Below the pieces are notes generated by a model. The model did not search any database. It saw only the letters and a list, made by a program, of their open reading frames with translations, and was not told where the DNA came from. This document shows positions 39,101 through 44,280 of a stretch of 64,000 nucleotides of DNA, one piece after another. The DNA comes from Luidia sarsii. Its lineage: Eukaryota > Echinodermata > Asteroidea > Paxillosida > Luidiidae. The DNA lies in NCBI GenBank assembly GCA_949987565.1, contig OX465105.1, forward strand, positions 23,256,653-23,320,652. Reading direction: 5' to 3'. Within the stretch, counting starts at the first letter, position 1; the number at the start of each line of letters is the position of its first letter. The translations under genes and the position numbers were made by a program.

Positions 39101-41212
39101 GCGATTTTCTCGAAAAGTGGTTTCCTCGTCGTGTCGAAAGCAAACATTTGGACGATAATCGTGTCTGTGGTCAAAATTACCGTAGGTGTCACTTGGACAA
39201 AATTATTACAAAATGGACACATTTTAACAACCAAGGAGGAAACAAAATAATAAATTTTTTTGAAAGAAAACTTTGACATTTTCAATTTTTTTTTAAAAGC
39301 GTTCCCAGTCAGTTTTCCTTTAATTGTTTGACTTTGAAATAATTTATTAATTTTAATAGCAAACTTAATCACGAGCACGAGTTGGCGTGGGTACGAGTTG
39401 GCGCGGGCACGAGTTGGCGCGGGCACGAGTTGGCGCGGGCACGAGTTGGCGCGGGCACGAGTTGGCGCGGGCACGAGTTGGTTGGGCACGAGTTTGCATG
39501 TGTACGAGTTGACTCGAATTCATCCTTATTATGTCGTACCGGGTAAAAAAATATAAATAAAAGAACTCCAAATATTGCAGGGAAATGGCACTGCGGAGCT
39601 GTACAGTCCAAGGAAATAGTTACGAATATTAAATCTAGACTTCTAAAACCTGCCAACAACCCTGACCCTAAATCTAAACCACGACCTTAAATCATTTTGC
39701 ATAATTTCTCATCATTATAATCACTATACTGTACATGGTAGAATGTTAAATTCCTACCATGTATAATTTCTGGGTTTTTTTAATGTCATGTATTCAAGGA
39801 GTACGTCTTTTCCATGGCTCAATGTCCTAATGGGTCCAAACCGTCATACATTTTCAAGAAAGTAACAACTAGGTATCGGTGATGATGGCGTTGCTGGGAT
39901 GACCCCTACTGACCGTAGAGCCCGAGTTACCAGAGTATACAGCAAAATTGGACGTGTATCATTTTGCACTGTTGCAATGCCAGTCATTGGTCCATGGCGA
40001 ATAGCGTCAATGAAGTGCAGCAAAGTGAGAACATGTTTATTCTAGGTCATTTCATTATTGGAATAGGTACCAGCAAGAGTTTTACTACGATTACAACACC
40101 GCCCCACCCCTTCACTTTAAATTGACGGGTACAAGTGCAGCGCATAATTATACATTTCTAACTGATAGATTTTACATAATGCGTTTCCGAGAATTCGGAA
40201 AGAGTGTCCGACCAAGTGACATGTTTTAAAGTCGAAAGATCGTTATGAATTTTCGAATTGTGTTAAATTGTGTTAAATTGTTTTAAATTGTGTTAAATTA
40301 TGTTAAATTGTGTTAAATTGTGTTAAATTAAATTGTGTTAAACTGTTTATAATCTTTATTCCTGAGTCCCGGCAACAGGAAAAGTATTGGCATTGTGTCA
40401 ACACTACAACAGGCCGGTGAAGACTTAAGTTTGGAAATTGTCATAAAACTCTGATGAAAACTGTATCTGATTATGTGTGATGGGAGTTCAGTTCATGTAG
40501 GCAGAAACTGTGAAAACGAGAAATTAACAAACGACGCATCTAATGCCAATATATCCAAAATCCGGGAAATACGAACAATCTTCTGTTGTAATTCCAAACC
40601 GATTAAACTGAAAACCTGTACACGGGGTCACTTATAGGTGGATGGTCCTAGCTACTTCCGAATAAAAGAAACCCATGCTGTTCGCGAGCGACCAAAAATG
40701 TGGGAAATGAGGTACCATAATGACATTCAAACTATTCCGAAAAAAATAACACGTAGGCCTGGGCCTATACAGGGTATTCATGATGTAGCTGTTCTAAGTT
40801 GATTCCCGTTATTGTAAGCAAAAGCTGTCACGATTATGTACACAGTGTTCTAGTTGACTGAGCGGTCGCCTTGGTAAATATTTGGCTTGACTGTACTGTG
40901 TCTGTTGACTATGTAACGAGGAATGGCGATTTTATTTCCGCCTTTCTGCGCCGTAGGCTCCTATACTATACATTTGAGACAGAAAAGAAAGGGTCGCTCT
41001 GGGGGCATTCCGATCGCCATCGTGTGCGACTGTTAGCTTTGCGTTGATAGGCTATCGCTATATACATCGTTCTCTAAGGAACATTACGGGAAAGGTTACA
41101 CGACTTTGAATTCCACCGTACCTTGGGCGTAAGCGTCGCCGTACATCAGTGCGGACATCACCGCCCAAATCAGCACAGCTGTCCTGCTGACCTCCGGCCG
41201 TCTGAAGACCAT
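8..41212 (-). CDS. Multi-exon gene for a secreted or membrane EGF-repeat protein (Notch/fibropellin style), 3' end outside window
   Basis: Seen: a signal-peptide exon and 46 intact EGF-like exons on the minus strand, all ending and starting in phase 1, so they join in any order without a frame change. Order of transcription: signal exon, L, K, J, I, F2, G2, E2, H, D2, four A-C-B sets, F1, G1, a fused E/D exon, two A-C-B sets, then a denser array of A and B exons with mostly broken C exons down to base 8. Each exon is 111-174 nt and encodes one six-cysteine module. Family knowledge: such modules form extracellular adhesion or ligand-binding rods (Notch, fibropellin, crumbs). None has the usual calcium-binding start (D-x-D/N-E). 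A, most B and all C exons have the O-fucose consensus C2-x4-T-C3. No transmembrane segment or stop is in the window, so membrane anchorage is unknown. Inference: one transcription unit; splitting into two genes is possible because F-G-E/D occurs twice. No promoter-like second signal exon was seen inside the array. Confidence 0.75.
816..935 (-). CDS. EGF exon type B, copy 1
   Basis: 120 nt, phase 1-1, acceptor CCCTTTTCCAG, donor [47 protein letters not shown]; sequon NVT. Confidence 0.86.
1115..1196 (-). pseudogene. Truncated type C exon, copy 1
   Basis: A deletion of about 175 bases, relative to the intact copy at 5,896, removed the acceptor and the half with C1 and C2. The donor remains. 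It could be skipped without frame change. Confidence 0.78.
1429..1542 (-). CDS. EGF exon type A, copy 2
   Basis: 114 nt, phase 1-1; the acceptor reads [39 protein letters not shown]. The last segment fits the O-GlcNAc consensus C5-x-x-G-Y-S-G-x-x-C6. Confidence 0.82.
2237..2356 (-). CDS. EGF exon type B, copy 2
   Basis: 120 nt, same protein as copy 1. Confidence 0.85.
2536..2617 (-). pseudogene. Truncated type C exon, copy 2
   Basis: Same lesion as at 1,115. Confidence 0.78.
2850..2963 (-). CDS. EGF exon type A, copy 3
   Basis: 114 nt, same protein as copy 2. Confidence 0.82.
3660..3779 (-). CDS. EGF exon type B, copy 3
   Basis: 120 nt. [18 protein letters not shown]. Confidence 0.85.
3959..4040 (-). 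pseudogene. Truncated type C exon, copy 3
   Basis: 5' half and acceptor deleted, joining the exon to the downstream TTTGATTTTGAAG intron sequence; same junction as at 1,115. Confidence 0.78.
4273..4386 (-). CDS. EGF exon type A, copy 4
   Basis: 114 nt. [28 protein letters not shown]. Confidence 0.82.
5083..5202 (-). CDS. EGF exon type B, copy 4
   Basis: 120 nt. [18 protein letters not shown]; the donor is GTCAAA instead of GTCAGA, probably weaker. Confidence 0.8.
5382..5462 (-). pseudogene. Truncated type C exon fused to inverted B-intron piece, copy 1
   Basis: Keeps [22 protein letters not shown] and the donor, but upstream runs into a 23-base inverted copy of the intron sequence found at 4,956-4,978, then a 10-base AATTGAAACA triplet repeat. 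No acceptor. Confidence 0.78.
5597..5716 (-). CDS. EGF exon type B, copy 5
   Basis: 120 nt. [18 protein letters not shown]. Confidence 0.85.
5896..6012 (-). CDS. EGF exon type C, copy 1 (intact)
   Basis: 117 nt, acceptor TTGACAG/TG, donor [44 protein letters not shown]. It is the only intact C exon in the left 9.5 kb, giving the parent form of the truncated copies. Confidence 0.87.
6210..6323 (-). CDS. EGF exon type A, copy 5
   Basis: 114 nt. [28 protein letters not shown]. Matches copy 1 exactly, the clearest marker of the 6.2-kb duplication. Confidence 0.82.
7018..7137 (-). CDS. EGF exon type B, copy 6
   Basis: 120 nt. [18 protein letters not shown]. Same as copy 1 in the 6.2-kb duplicate. 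Confidence 0.85.
7317..7398 (-). pseudogene. Truncated type C exon (5' half deleted), copy 4
   Basis: Copy of the lesion at 1,115: the exon end is intact, but C1 and C2 and the acceptor are deleted. Confidence 0.78.
7631..7744 (-). CDS. EGF exon type A, copy 6
   Basis: 114 nt. [28 protein letters not shown]. Same as copies 2-4. Confidence 0.82.
8440..8559 (-). CDS. EGF exon type B, copy 7
   Basis: 120 nt. [18 protein letters not shown]; the GFTG element fits the O-GlcNAc consensus. Confidence 0.85.
8739..8819 (-). pseudogene. Truncated type C exon fused to inverted B-intron piece, copy 2
   Basis: Same junction as at 5,382: the 3' part of C ([17 protein letters not shown]) continues into an inverted fragment of the intron next to exon B. 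No acceptor. Confidence 0.75.
8954..9073 (-). CDS. EGF exon type B, copy 8
   Basis: 120 nt. [18 protein letters not shown]. Matches copy 5. Confidence 0.85.
9253..9293 (-). pseudogene. Truncated type C exon (internal deletion)
   Basis: The donor end (GFVGLTCER) is intact but the exon jumps from the GCGCATGTG segment straight to the intron base run TGTCAACAG. About 76 bases including C1-C4 are gone. Third independent C lesion in the array. Confidence 0.75.
9488..9601 (-). CDS. EGF exon type A, copy 7
   Basis: 114 nt. [28 protein letters not shown]. Confidence 0.82.
9862..9975. mobile_element. Half copy of the MITE-like element
   Basis: Matches the right half of the element at 19.25-19.36 kb, including CCCACTATAAGTCACGTGA, but the left end is missing. 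The same deletion appears to have removed a decayed B exon from this unit. Confidence 0.55.
9989..10019. repeat. Perfect 15-base inverted repeat with 1-base spacer
   Basis: CTATCGGTAGTCATA and its exact complement. It directly follows the half copy of the inverted-repeat element and could mark its damaged end or a small foldback insertion. Confidence 0.8.
10515..10634 (-). CDS. EGF exon type B, copy 9
   Basis: 120 nt. [18 protein letters not shown]. Confidence 0.85.
10818..10934 (-). CDS. EGF exon type C, copy 2 (intact)
   Basis: 117 nt. [28 protein letters not shown]. Confidence 0.85.
11351..11464 (-). CDS. EGF exon type A, copy 8
   Basis: 114 nt. [18 protein letters not shown] (F for I after C3), [10 protein letters not shown]. 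Confidence 0.82.
11885..12009 (-). pseudogene. Decayed type B exon (B'), copy 1
   Basis: Lost acceptor (TTTTCCAG has become TTTTCAATTCC), lost C1-C3 and C6, stops present. Core NCAC retained. Confidence 0.75.
12670..12789 (-). CDS. EGF exon type B, copy 10
   Basis: 120 nt. [18 protein letters not shown]. Confidence 0.85.
12973..13089 (-). CDS. EGF exon type C, copy 3 (intact)
   Basis: 117 nt. [28 protein letters not shown]; donor AGAG/GTGCAT. Pairs with the copy at 24,664. Confidence 0.85.
13491..13601 (-). CDS. EGF exon type A, copy 9
   Basis: 111 nt, sharing the 3-base shortening of copy 13. CQDQNNPC instead of [28 protein letters not shown]. Confidence 0.82.
13602..14637. other. Intron of the duplicated cassette
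   Basis: Matches 25.3-26.35 kb. No exon was recognised. An open frame around 14.1-14.35 kb is present in both copies but has no signal or domain. Confidence 0.45.
14638..14811 (-). CDS. Fused E/D EGF-like exon (eight cysteines)
   Basis: 174 nt, phase 1-1. It uses the acceptor and first half of exon E ([18 protein letters not shown]) joined in frame to the latter part and donor of exon D ([29 protein letters not shown]). Compared with the intact pair at 26.35 and 27.81 kb about 1.4 kb is deleted, removing exon H, the end of E and the start of D. The result has three cysteines from E and five from D, eight in total, so the fold must differ from a normal EGF module. The reading frame and both splice sites remain good. 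Confidence 0.75.
14812..15980. other. Intron of the duplicated cassette
   Basis: Matches 27.93-29.09 kb closely. No exon signal was found; short open frames on both strands have no domain features. Confidence 0.5.
15981..16130 (-). CDS. EGF-like exon G, copy 1, with 4-base insertion
   Basis: With the acceptor used in copy 2 (here CCCTAG/AG at 16,152) the exon would be 172 nt and run into a stop, because four bases are inserted near 16,113. Using the next AG (CCCTTAG/TG) gives 150 nt, restores phase 1-1 and keeps all seven cysteines ([20 protein letters not shown]). Whether this acceptor is used is not known; otherwise the exon is broken or skipped. Confidence 0.55.
16367..16486 (-). CDS. EGF-like exon F, copy 1
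   Basis: 120 nt, phase 1-1, acceptor GACATAG/TA, donor [38 protein letters not shown]. Same protein as copy 2. Confidence 0.88.
16487..17459. other. Intron with cassette-array junction near 16,830
   Basis: From 16,487 to about 16,830 the sequence matches the flank of exon F at 29.6-29.92 kb. Past 16,830 it switches abruptly to the intron sequence that follows decayed B exons elsewhere. This marks the right breakpoint of the duplicated cassette. No exon seen. Confidence 0.6.
17460..17579 (-). CDS. EGF exon type B, copy 11
   Basis: 120 nt. [18 protein letters not shown]. The upstream intron carries a short local duplication of AGTTGCATTTGCTGTAG next to the acceptor side. Confidence 0.85.
17799..17915 (-). 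CDS. EGF exon type C, copy 4 (intact)
   Basis: 117 nt. [19 protein letters not shown] with a silent change, GFVGLTCER. Confidence 0.85.
18328..18441 (-). CDS. EGF exon type A, copy 10
   Basis: 114 nt. SCHDRNNPC (S replaces P before C1), [20 protein letters not shown]. Confidence 0.82.
18864..18988 (-). pseudogene. Decayed type B exon (B'), copy 2
   Basis: Decayed as in the other B' copies; the TGTTCC codon pair for C3 is partly kept (ACTGTTCC) but C1, C2 and C6 are gone. Confidence 0.72.
19159..19357. mobile_element. Short inverted-repeat (MITE-like) element, copy 1
   Basis: About 200 bp with inverted ends: TCTCGTGACCTATAGTGGG at the left, and CCCACTATAAGTCACGTGA at the right. No coding capacity. 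A half copy survives at 9.86-9.98 kb. Confidence 0.6.
19403..19451 (-). pseudogene. Decayed type C exon fragment (C'), copy 1
   Basis: Same lesion as the copy at 21,756: 3' half only, C6 replaced. Donor changed to GTACAT. Confidence 0.7.
19897..20016 (-). CDS. EGF exon type B, copy 12
   Basis: 120 nt. A base change just inside the acceptor alters the codon before [21 protein letters not shown] otherwise. Confidence 0.85.
20201..20317 (-). CDS. EGF exon type C, copy 5 (intact)
   Basis: 117 nt. [35 protein letters not shown]. Confidence 0.85.
20684..20797 (-). CDS. EGF exon type A, copy 11
   Basis: 114 nt. [28 protein letters not shown]; the conserved G between C5 and C6 is S here. Confidence 0.82.
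21217..21341 (-). pseudogene. Decayed type B exon (B'), copy 3
   Basis: Same lesions as the other B' copies (lost acceptor, C1-C3 and C6), plus a private change in the remaining cysteine-rich core (a GGCGGAG-type change on the plus strand). Confidence 0.7.
21509..21710. mobile_element. Short inverted-repeat (MITE-like) element, copy 2
   Basis: About 200 bp bounded by imperfect inverted ends of the type GTGACYTATAGTGGGTA. Same element as at 19.16-19.36 kb. It sits in the intron between a decayed C and a decayed B exon and was probably copied along with the repeat unit. Confidence 0.6.
21756..21805 (-). pseudogene. Decayed type C exon fragment (C'), copy 2
   Basis: Only the 3' half of C survives (VCTCADGF...) with FTRERG replacing LTCERG, so C6 is lost. 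The 5' half and acceptor are absent. It lies beside the inverted-repeat element at 21.5-21.7 kb. Confidence 0.7.
22255..22374 (-). CDS. EGF exon type B, copy 13
   Basis: 120 nt. [19 protein letters not shown], then VHC. Acceptor CCCTTTTTCAG; donor ATAG/GTCAGA. Confidence 0.85.
22559..22675 (-). CDS. EGF exon type C, copy 6 (intact)
   Basis: 117 nt. [35 protein letters not shown]; donor AGAG/GTGCAT. Confidence 0.85.
23042..23155 (-). CDS. EGF exon type A, copy 12
   Basis: 114 nt, phase 1-1. [18 protein letters not shown] (sequon NAS instead of NAT), [10 protein letters not shown]. Confidence 0.82.
23576..23700 (-). pseudogene. Decayed type B exon (B'), copy 4
   Basis: Aligns with exon B but the CCAG acceptor, C1, C2, C3 and C6 are lost and stops occur. 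The core corresponding to NVTxNCAC is still recognisable. All four B' copies share the same damage, so decay preceded their duplication. Confidence 0.75.
24361..24480 (-). CDS. EGF exon type B, copy 14
   Basis: 120 nt, phase 1-1. [16 protein letters not shown]: the residue before C3 is N rather than T, so this copy alone of the B exons lacks the O-fucose consensus. It ends [12 protein letters not shown]. Confidence 0.85.
24664..24780 (-). CDS. EGF exon type C, copy 7 (intact)
   Basis: 117 nt, phase 1-1, acceptor [33 protein letters not shown], then GFVGLNCDR in place of the usual GFVGLTCER. Same variant end as the copy at 12,973. Confidence 0.85.
25192..25302 (-). CDS. EGF exon type A, copy 13
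   Basis: 111 nt; three bases shorter at the acceptor than most A exons, a change shared with copy 9 and so a marker of the cassette duplication. [28 protein letters not shown]; donor GATG/GTTGGT. It has an N-glycosylation sequon NAT. Confidence 0.82.
26349..26495 (-). CDS. EGF-like exon D, copy 2 (intact)
   Basis: 147 nt, phase 1-1, acceptor TTAAAGCAG/TA, donor CGCAG/GTCAGA. It encodes [16 protein letters not shown] then [14 protein letters not shown], followed by EHDSA. The acceptor has a poor pyrimidine tract, so the 5' boundary is less certain than the 3' boundary. Confidence 0.8.
27328..27444 (-). CDS. EGF-like exon H (single copy)
   Basis: 117 nt, phase 1-1, acceptor TGCCCCTAG/AC, donor CCAT/GTATGT. 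It encodes [15 protein letters not shown] then [14 protein letters not shown]. It is present only in the right-hand cassette; a deletion removed it from the 14.6-kb cassette. Confidence 0.88.
27498..27675. repeat. Palindrome cluster with GGTCTA/TAGACC motifs
   Basis: Contains two perfect palindromes, CCGGTCTACGTAGACCGG and AACGGTCTACGTAGACCGTT, several further TAGACC boxes and a 12-base inverted pair CCGTTCAGACAC / GTGTCTGAACGG (27,600-27,611 and 27,664-27,675). It lies between exons H and E. Likely a small transposable element end or a hairpin-forming insertion. Confidence 0.75.
27810..27929 (-). CDS. EGF-like exon E, copy 2 (intact)
   Basis: 120 nt, phase 1-1, acceptor CGTCCCTCAG/TC, donor AGAG/GTAAGC. 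It encodes [14 protein letters not shown] then [14 protein letters not shown]. It is closely related to exon F in its CDAQPCLN segment, so E and F probably arose by duplication. In the other cassette the first half of this exon is fused to exon D. Confidence 0.88.
29088..29255 (-). CDS. EGF-like exon G, copy 2 (seven cysteines)
   Basis: 168 nt, phase 1-1, acceptor CGTTCTCCCCAG/AG, donor ACAG/GTCAGA. It encodes a longer lead [19 protein letters not shown], then [12 protein letters not shown] and RVFC: seven cysteines, one more than a standard EGF. A divergent EGF-like fold is the likeliest reading. Copy 1 at 15,981 carries a 4-base insertion near its 5' end. Confidence 0.7.
29472..29591 (-). 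CDS. EGF-like exon F, copy 2
   Basis: 120 nt, phase 1-1, acceptor GACACAG/TA, donor ACGG/GTGAGT. It encodes [14 protein letters not shown] then [14 protein letters not shown]. It is nearly identical to the exon at 16,367; both belong to the large duplicated cassette. Confidence 0.88.
30140..30250 (-). CDS. EGF-like exon I
   Basis: 111 nt, phase 1-1, acceptor TTCATTCCAG, donor ATAG/GTAAAT. It encodes [14 protein letters not shown] then [14 protein letters not shown]. This is a classic short EGF of the Notch/crumbs pattern with a GFSG element. Confidence 0.9.
   Translation of the reverse strand, partial: PTRVSHNPVKTAVSARYLGQVTFAHAPRDFRGTSVR
30683..30796 (-). CDS. EGF-like exon J
   Basis: 114 nt, phase 1-1, acceptor GCCTCAG, donor AGG/GTGAGT. 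It encodes [12 protein letters not shown] then [13 protein letters not shown]. The CDSAPC start matches the O-glucose consensus. There is no threonine or serine before C3, so no O-fucose site. Confidence 0.9.
31366..31823. mobile_element. MITE-like element with terminal inverted repeats
   Basis: The arms at 31,366-31,412 and 31,778-31,823 are imperfect inverted copies containing GGGGTGAAAATGTCATTT. The interior has no open frame of note. A partial copy in opposite orientation lies at 60,931-61,049. It sits in the K-J intron. Confidence 0.6.
31977..32210. mobile_element. Diverged copy of the 45.56-kb inverted-repeat element
   Basis: Shares TTCATTTCGTAAACGGC at the right end and CAGGCTTCGTCTCCGTCTG in the interior with 45,561-45,759, in rearranged order. 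Confidence 0.5.
32295..32749. repeat. 9-base minisatellite AATCATGRC, about 50 copies
   Basis: Near-uniform 9-mers without frame-shifting units, so open frames run through on both strands ([16 protein letters not shown] or CHDCHDC types). It starts 11 bases inside the intron after exon K. Not a gene. Confidence 0.95.
32761..32880 (-). CDS. EGF-like exon K
   Basis: 120 nt, phase 1-1, acceptor TTTGTCTTTCAG, donor CAGA/GTAAGT. The module contains CYSSPC, which fits the O-glucose consensus C1-x-S-x-P-C2, then CGGSGTC (O-fucose consensus) and [10 protein letters not shown] (extracellular O-GlcNAc consensus). A 9-base minisatellite begins only about 11 nt into the downstream intron. Confidence 0.9.
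33489..33605 (-). CDS. EGF-like exon L (first EGF module)
   Basis: 117 nt, phase 1-1. It encodes an ECGDMGGVC start and a QFYCRC...WTGEFC end with six cysteines. The acceptor is GATCAG/AA and the donor CAAG/GTAGGA. It differs from the rest in having W-T-G in place of the G-F-T-G element before the last cysteine. Confidence 0.85.
33785..33905 (-). repeat. tRNA-derived SINE-like repeat
   Basis: The minus strand reads GTGTTCGAATCCCG, an RNA polymerase III B box, about 50 bases after a weak A-box-like TAGTGTGTTCGACTG. There is no paired acceptor stem, so it is not a functional tRNA. Confidence 0.5.
34000..34545. repeat. Local direct and inverted repeats
   Basis: A block containing TGACCAAGAGCTCGTG and GAAAGCAGTGT is repeated about 85 bases apart. 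Inverted pairs of AATCCAAC and GTTGGATT occur on both sides. It resembles a nested or decayed inverted-repeat element. Confidence 0.45.
34767..34886. repeat. Tandem CAATCCTCC repeat
   Basis: CAATCCTCC boxes interleaved with two copies of AAGTGGAAATTTTCATACC. Confidence 0.75.
36391..36487. repeat. Dispersed repeat with TTTCGATCATAGCAGGACC motif, copy 1
   Basis: Shares CTGACTAAAAT and, about 60 bases on, TTTCGATC-TAGCAGGACC-TTTCTCAAAGGC-like sequence with 57,830-57,935; a partial copy is at 42,379-42,432. Probably a retroelement end. Confidence 0.55.
38178..38278. repeat. 15-base minisatellite (CAACTCGTACCTTCG type)
   Basis: About six imperfect units. The complement of this unit forms the larger array 1.2 kb to the right. 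Confidence 0.75.
39375..39510. repeat. 16-base minisatellite (GGGCACGAGTTGGCGC)
   Basis: About eight units, nearly perfect in the centre, in opposite orientation to the array at 38.2 kb. Confidence 0.88.
40254..40346. repeat. 10-base satellite (TTGTGTTAAA)
   Basis: About nine units with single-base changes. Confidence 0.88.
41122..41212 (-). CDS. First coding exon: signal peptide of the EGF-repeat gene
   Basis: The 91-nt exon encodes 30 residues plus one base. It starts [10 protein letters not shown], continues with a hydrophobic stretch [13 protein letters not shown] and ends YGDAYAQ, with a probable signal-peptidase site after AYA. The start context is AAGATGG (A at -3, G at +4). The donor is CAAG/GTACGG and leaves phase 1, the phase required by every EGF exon downstream. 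No other EGF-type or coding exon could be found between this exon and exon L. Its assignment to the EGF gene is an inference from strand, phase and secretion signal; it could belong to a separate small gene. Confidence 0.6.
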
Positions 41213-41644
41213 CTTGCCTCGCCCGTGTGCAACGTCCACAAGCTACGTCAGTTCAGGCCCCTCCCTTGGCAATGTAACAATCCCACGCACGGTATATGGA
41301 TATCCAGGACAGAGCCTATCTCCGAGAAACGGCCAAAATTATGTCTTCAGGTTGTCTCCCGAGAGTTATTGACCAGAGTAGATGGCACGGGTATGGTTGG
41401 TGCCTCTCTTCACCTGCGACATATTGGCTGTAACAAACCTCTTGTGTTGACTCATACTATGCAAAGTCCACGCATAGGTCCACCCAACTTCATTCCCATT
41501 CAGAACCAGTCAGGCGTAAAGGTATATGACGTAACTGCCGAACACCCTCGCACGGCACAAACGGCATCAAGCCCCTTCTGATGTAAATGAGCGAGTAGAC
41601 CCACTCCCACTACCGAATACATTAATAGAAGGCCTCTTGTTGCG

Positions 41645-41652
41645 TTTATATA
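41645..41652 (-). promoter_or_regulatory. Possible TATA box upstream of the signal-peptide exon
   Basis: TATATAAA on the minus strand, about 430 bases upstream of the ATG at 41,212. It would give a 5' UTR of roughly 400 nt if no upstream exon exists. The region is AT-rich, so a chance match is possible. Confidence 0.25.
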
Positions 41653-42254
41653 AAGAAAGGTTTTCACGAGTAGACTGAATTCTTATTCAACAGACGTGTT
41701 TTAACTTTGACCCGTTCAGAGTGCAAAGCCCCGCGTACTGTATGTATAAAGGTATGTTGGACGGCAGATATCCAGGTCCCGAGCAGCCTTGAAACATACT
41801 CTACGAGAGGATTGACGGGTCGTATTTTCTTTTTTTACTGAACATTGATCTGATGTGCGGGCTATACAGGTGTTAATACATCATGGAGCGTGGATACATT
41901 TACAAGTGTAGATACACACGGGAAACATATCTCATTGTAATCCAGAGTGTTGATTTACAGTGTCATAGCGACCGAGGTCAAATTATTTAATTGCCATCGG
42001 CTCCTGTGGAAATCCTAATCAAACCCATGTTCTCACAAACTTGGAAAAATGCTATGCCTTGATAGAAAGATCCTATACTCGCATCGGAACGTCTAGCTCT
42101 ATACACGATTTGTGTACGGCACACGCAACACCGGGCCAGTGGCATAAGTGGTCGCTACACACTGGCTGATTTTCCAGAAGCACAGTCGGCCTGTTTGATG
42201 AATGTGGTCCAGTCGCTGACAATAGGTGTACGGTTGGGCGCGAATCTAGTGCCT

Positions 42255-42295
42255 TGTGGAGACCTATAGTCCAATAGGTTGAATAGGTCTCCACA
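42255..42295. repeat. Perfect 13-base inverted repeat
   Basis: TGTGGAGACCTAT and ATAGGTCTCCACA separated by 15 bases; could fold as a hairpin. No stem-loop gene family recognised. Confidence 0.75.
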
Positions 42296-44280
42296 GTGAA
42301 ATTGTAAAGGTGCATAGGTCTCCTCAAGGTTTTCACGACACTGGTATTTGGATATAACTAAAATAAAATGGGGGGGTGATATACAAAAATGTTGCAAACT
42401 GCTAATATAAACTGCTAACTAAAATAAAATGGGAAATTTGTGACGGTAAGAATCCGTCGTAAATTGAAGTGTTATATATATATATAAGGGACATACGGTC
42501 AAAATGTCTTCCCAGGGAAGTGAATGTGGTTGAAATGGGAGCATTTTTTAAACATCGTTTCTCACTCGGTTGTATAGTGCACGAGAACAAAGCAATGTCT
42601 CCACAAGGATACAAGCATGAATATTTGTGTATCTAAAAAGACAACCCAGAAATGACGTCCACAAACCAGTCCAATGCATGCATTGATGGATCATTTTATA
42701 CACAAGGAAATTGTCCTTTTTTCCCTTCAATTTTTCGATTTCGATATTTCAGGTACATTCCCAGTAATGTATAGTTGCAATATGTAACGCGAATTGACTG
42801 AAAATCTATTATCAGAAAATGAGAAATTTTCGTTGCTCATTGTTGGCGCTTCATAATCAAGGCATAGATTCGAATCCCTGCATTTCTTTGCTAATAGATG
42901 TATCTGTGCACCTAAAGTGATATTTCAACACAACATGAGTCGATGAAAACAATGTTGCCCCACCAATTTTAGGTCTGCGAACATGTGTCGTGGGTGTTGT
43001 ATCATTTTACAGGAAGAAAAGTGTCATCATAATCGTACCAGTTTATAGCGCGGTGTCGTGACAATTGAATCAAGGTTCTTGAAAAAAGAAAGAAAGACAG
43101 AGAACAACCGATCTATCCCGTGCAGTAGAGTTTATACAAAGTATTGGCATCGTCTGACCACGAATGCATTTGTCGCTAAATTATCGTCGCTTTATGTAGC
43201 CCTGTGTGTTCCCGCTCTTCAAACGGGAATCATTACGTAGGCCTATGACATACACACTGATACTATGCACATTCCAAACACGACAATACAGATTACTATG
43301 CACACATACATAGGATGATTTATTACACTCTTTTAACTGTTCAGGTTTCACTCTTAATCGGCTCAATGGCATCGACATTATAACGTGCTAAGTACACCGA
43401 TCCACTACCACGAGACGCCGCACAGATCTGTGACAATGCAGACTGTATAATCCAACGCGATGAAATCACATCGCATTATACATGCATACAAGTTAAAACA
43501 TACCACCACCATGGATAAGCGACTTAAGCGTCATTCATTAATCATTAGAGGGAGGATGCAGGGATTAGATTCTATTTTTCTGTACTTAAAGTATTACAGT
43601 AACGTTGACGGAGAAAGTTGTCCACGCTTATTGTACAAACCAACCCTAACAGCATTTTGCAAAAGCAACGCACTCTGAATTCTTTTTTATAACACAATAT
43701 CACACCTCCATAGTGCGCTGTATTCTCGTAGGCGAAAATGATGGTGCATTTACACATTTTACTCATTATTACAAATAGCACTCTGGATAAACTAAGGGAT
43801 GTACCAACCACATACCTACATACAGCAGTTTCGTAAATGTTCATGTAGGACTTCCCTTAACCTTTGTACAATGTTTGGCGGTAAGGCGGGCGACCATTGT
43901 ATGAATTTCAGGTCGACAAAACAGACCCACAGGTGGCCAAGACAATAGGCTCTGGCTCCGGCTTTGTATTTCCCTCTTCCATCCATTCTAAAGTACAAGA
44001 CATTGATACATGAGGCCTTTGGCTTCGTATGTAATGTTATACTGCCTTCAGAAAAAACAAGAAATCCAAACCTTCAACTTTGATAAAGAACTCAAACCCG
44101 TGTTTAAAAGCTTGGATGATAGACACGAAGCCGGAGCCGAACCCCGAGCTGAGTTTGAGAAAAGGGCCACAGACGTGCATTGTGATTTGCCGACGCGTTG
44201 CAAACTCTTGAGGGCGCACTATTGTAAAATCGCCCGTATTACATGTACATACAACTTTTCCTGTTATTCGGGGTAGCCAT

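Larger units (their letters stand above)
33606..41121 (-). other. Probable intron 1 of the EGF-repeat gene, rich in repeats
   Basis: No further coding exon was recognised in this 7.5 kb. It holds a tRNA-derived repeat near 33.8 kb, locally duplicated direct and inverted repeats at 34.0-34.9 kb, a dispersed repeat at 36.4 kb, ACTTGCCCGAA-type repeats at 36.6 kb, two oppositely oriented 15-16-base minisatellites at 38.2 and 39.4 kb and a decamer satellite at 40.3 kb. Open frames here are short and lack any domain. Confidence 0.5.

Noticed and set aside
38178..39510. CRISPR-like array
   Set aside because: Units are head-to-tail without unique spacers, in a eukaryotic setting.
39061..39659. Minus-strand frames rich in [14 protein letters not shown]
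   Set aside because: Translation of the 16-base minisatellite.
41123..41581. 152-codon plus-strand frame
   Set aside because: Overlaps the signal-peptide exon in antisense; no domain or conserved feature.
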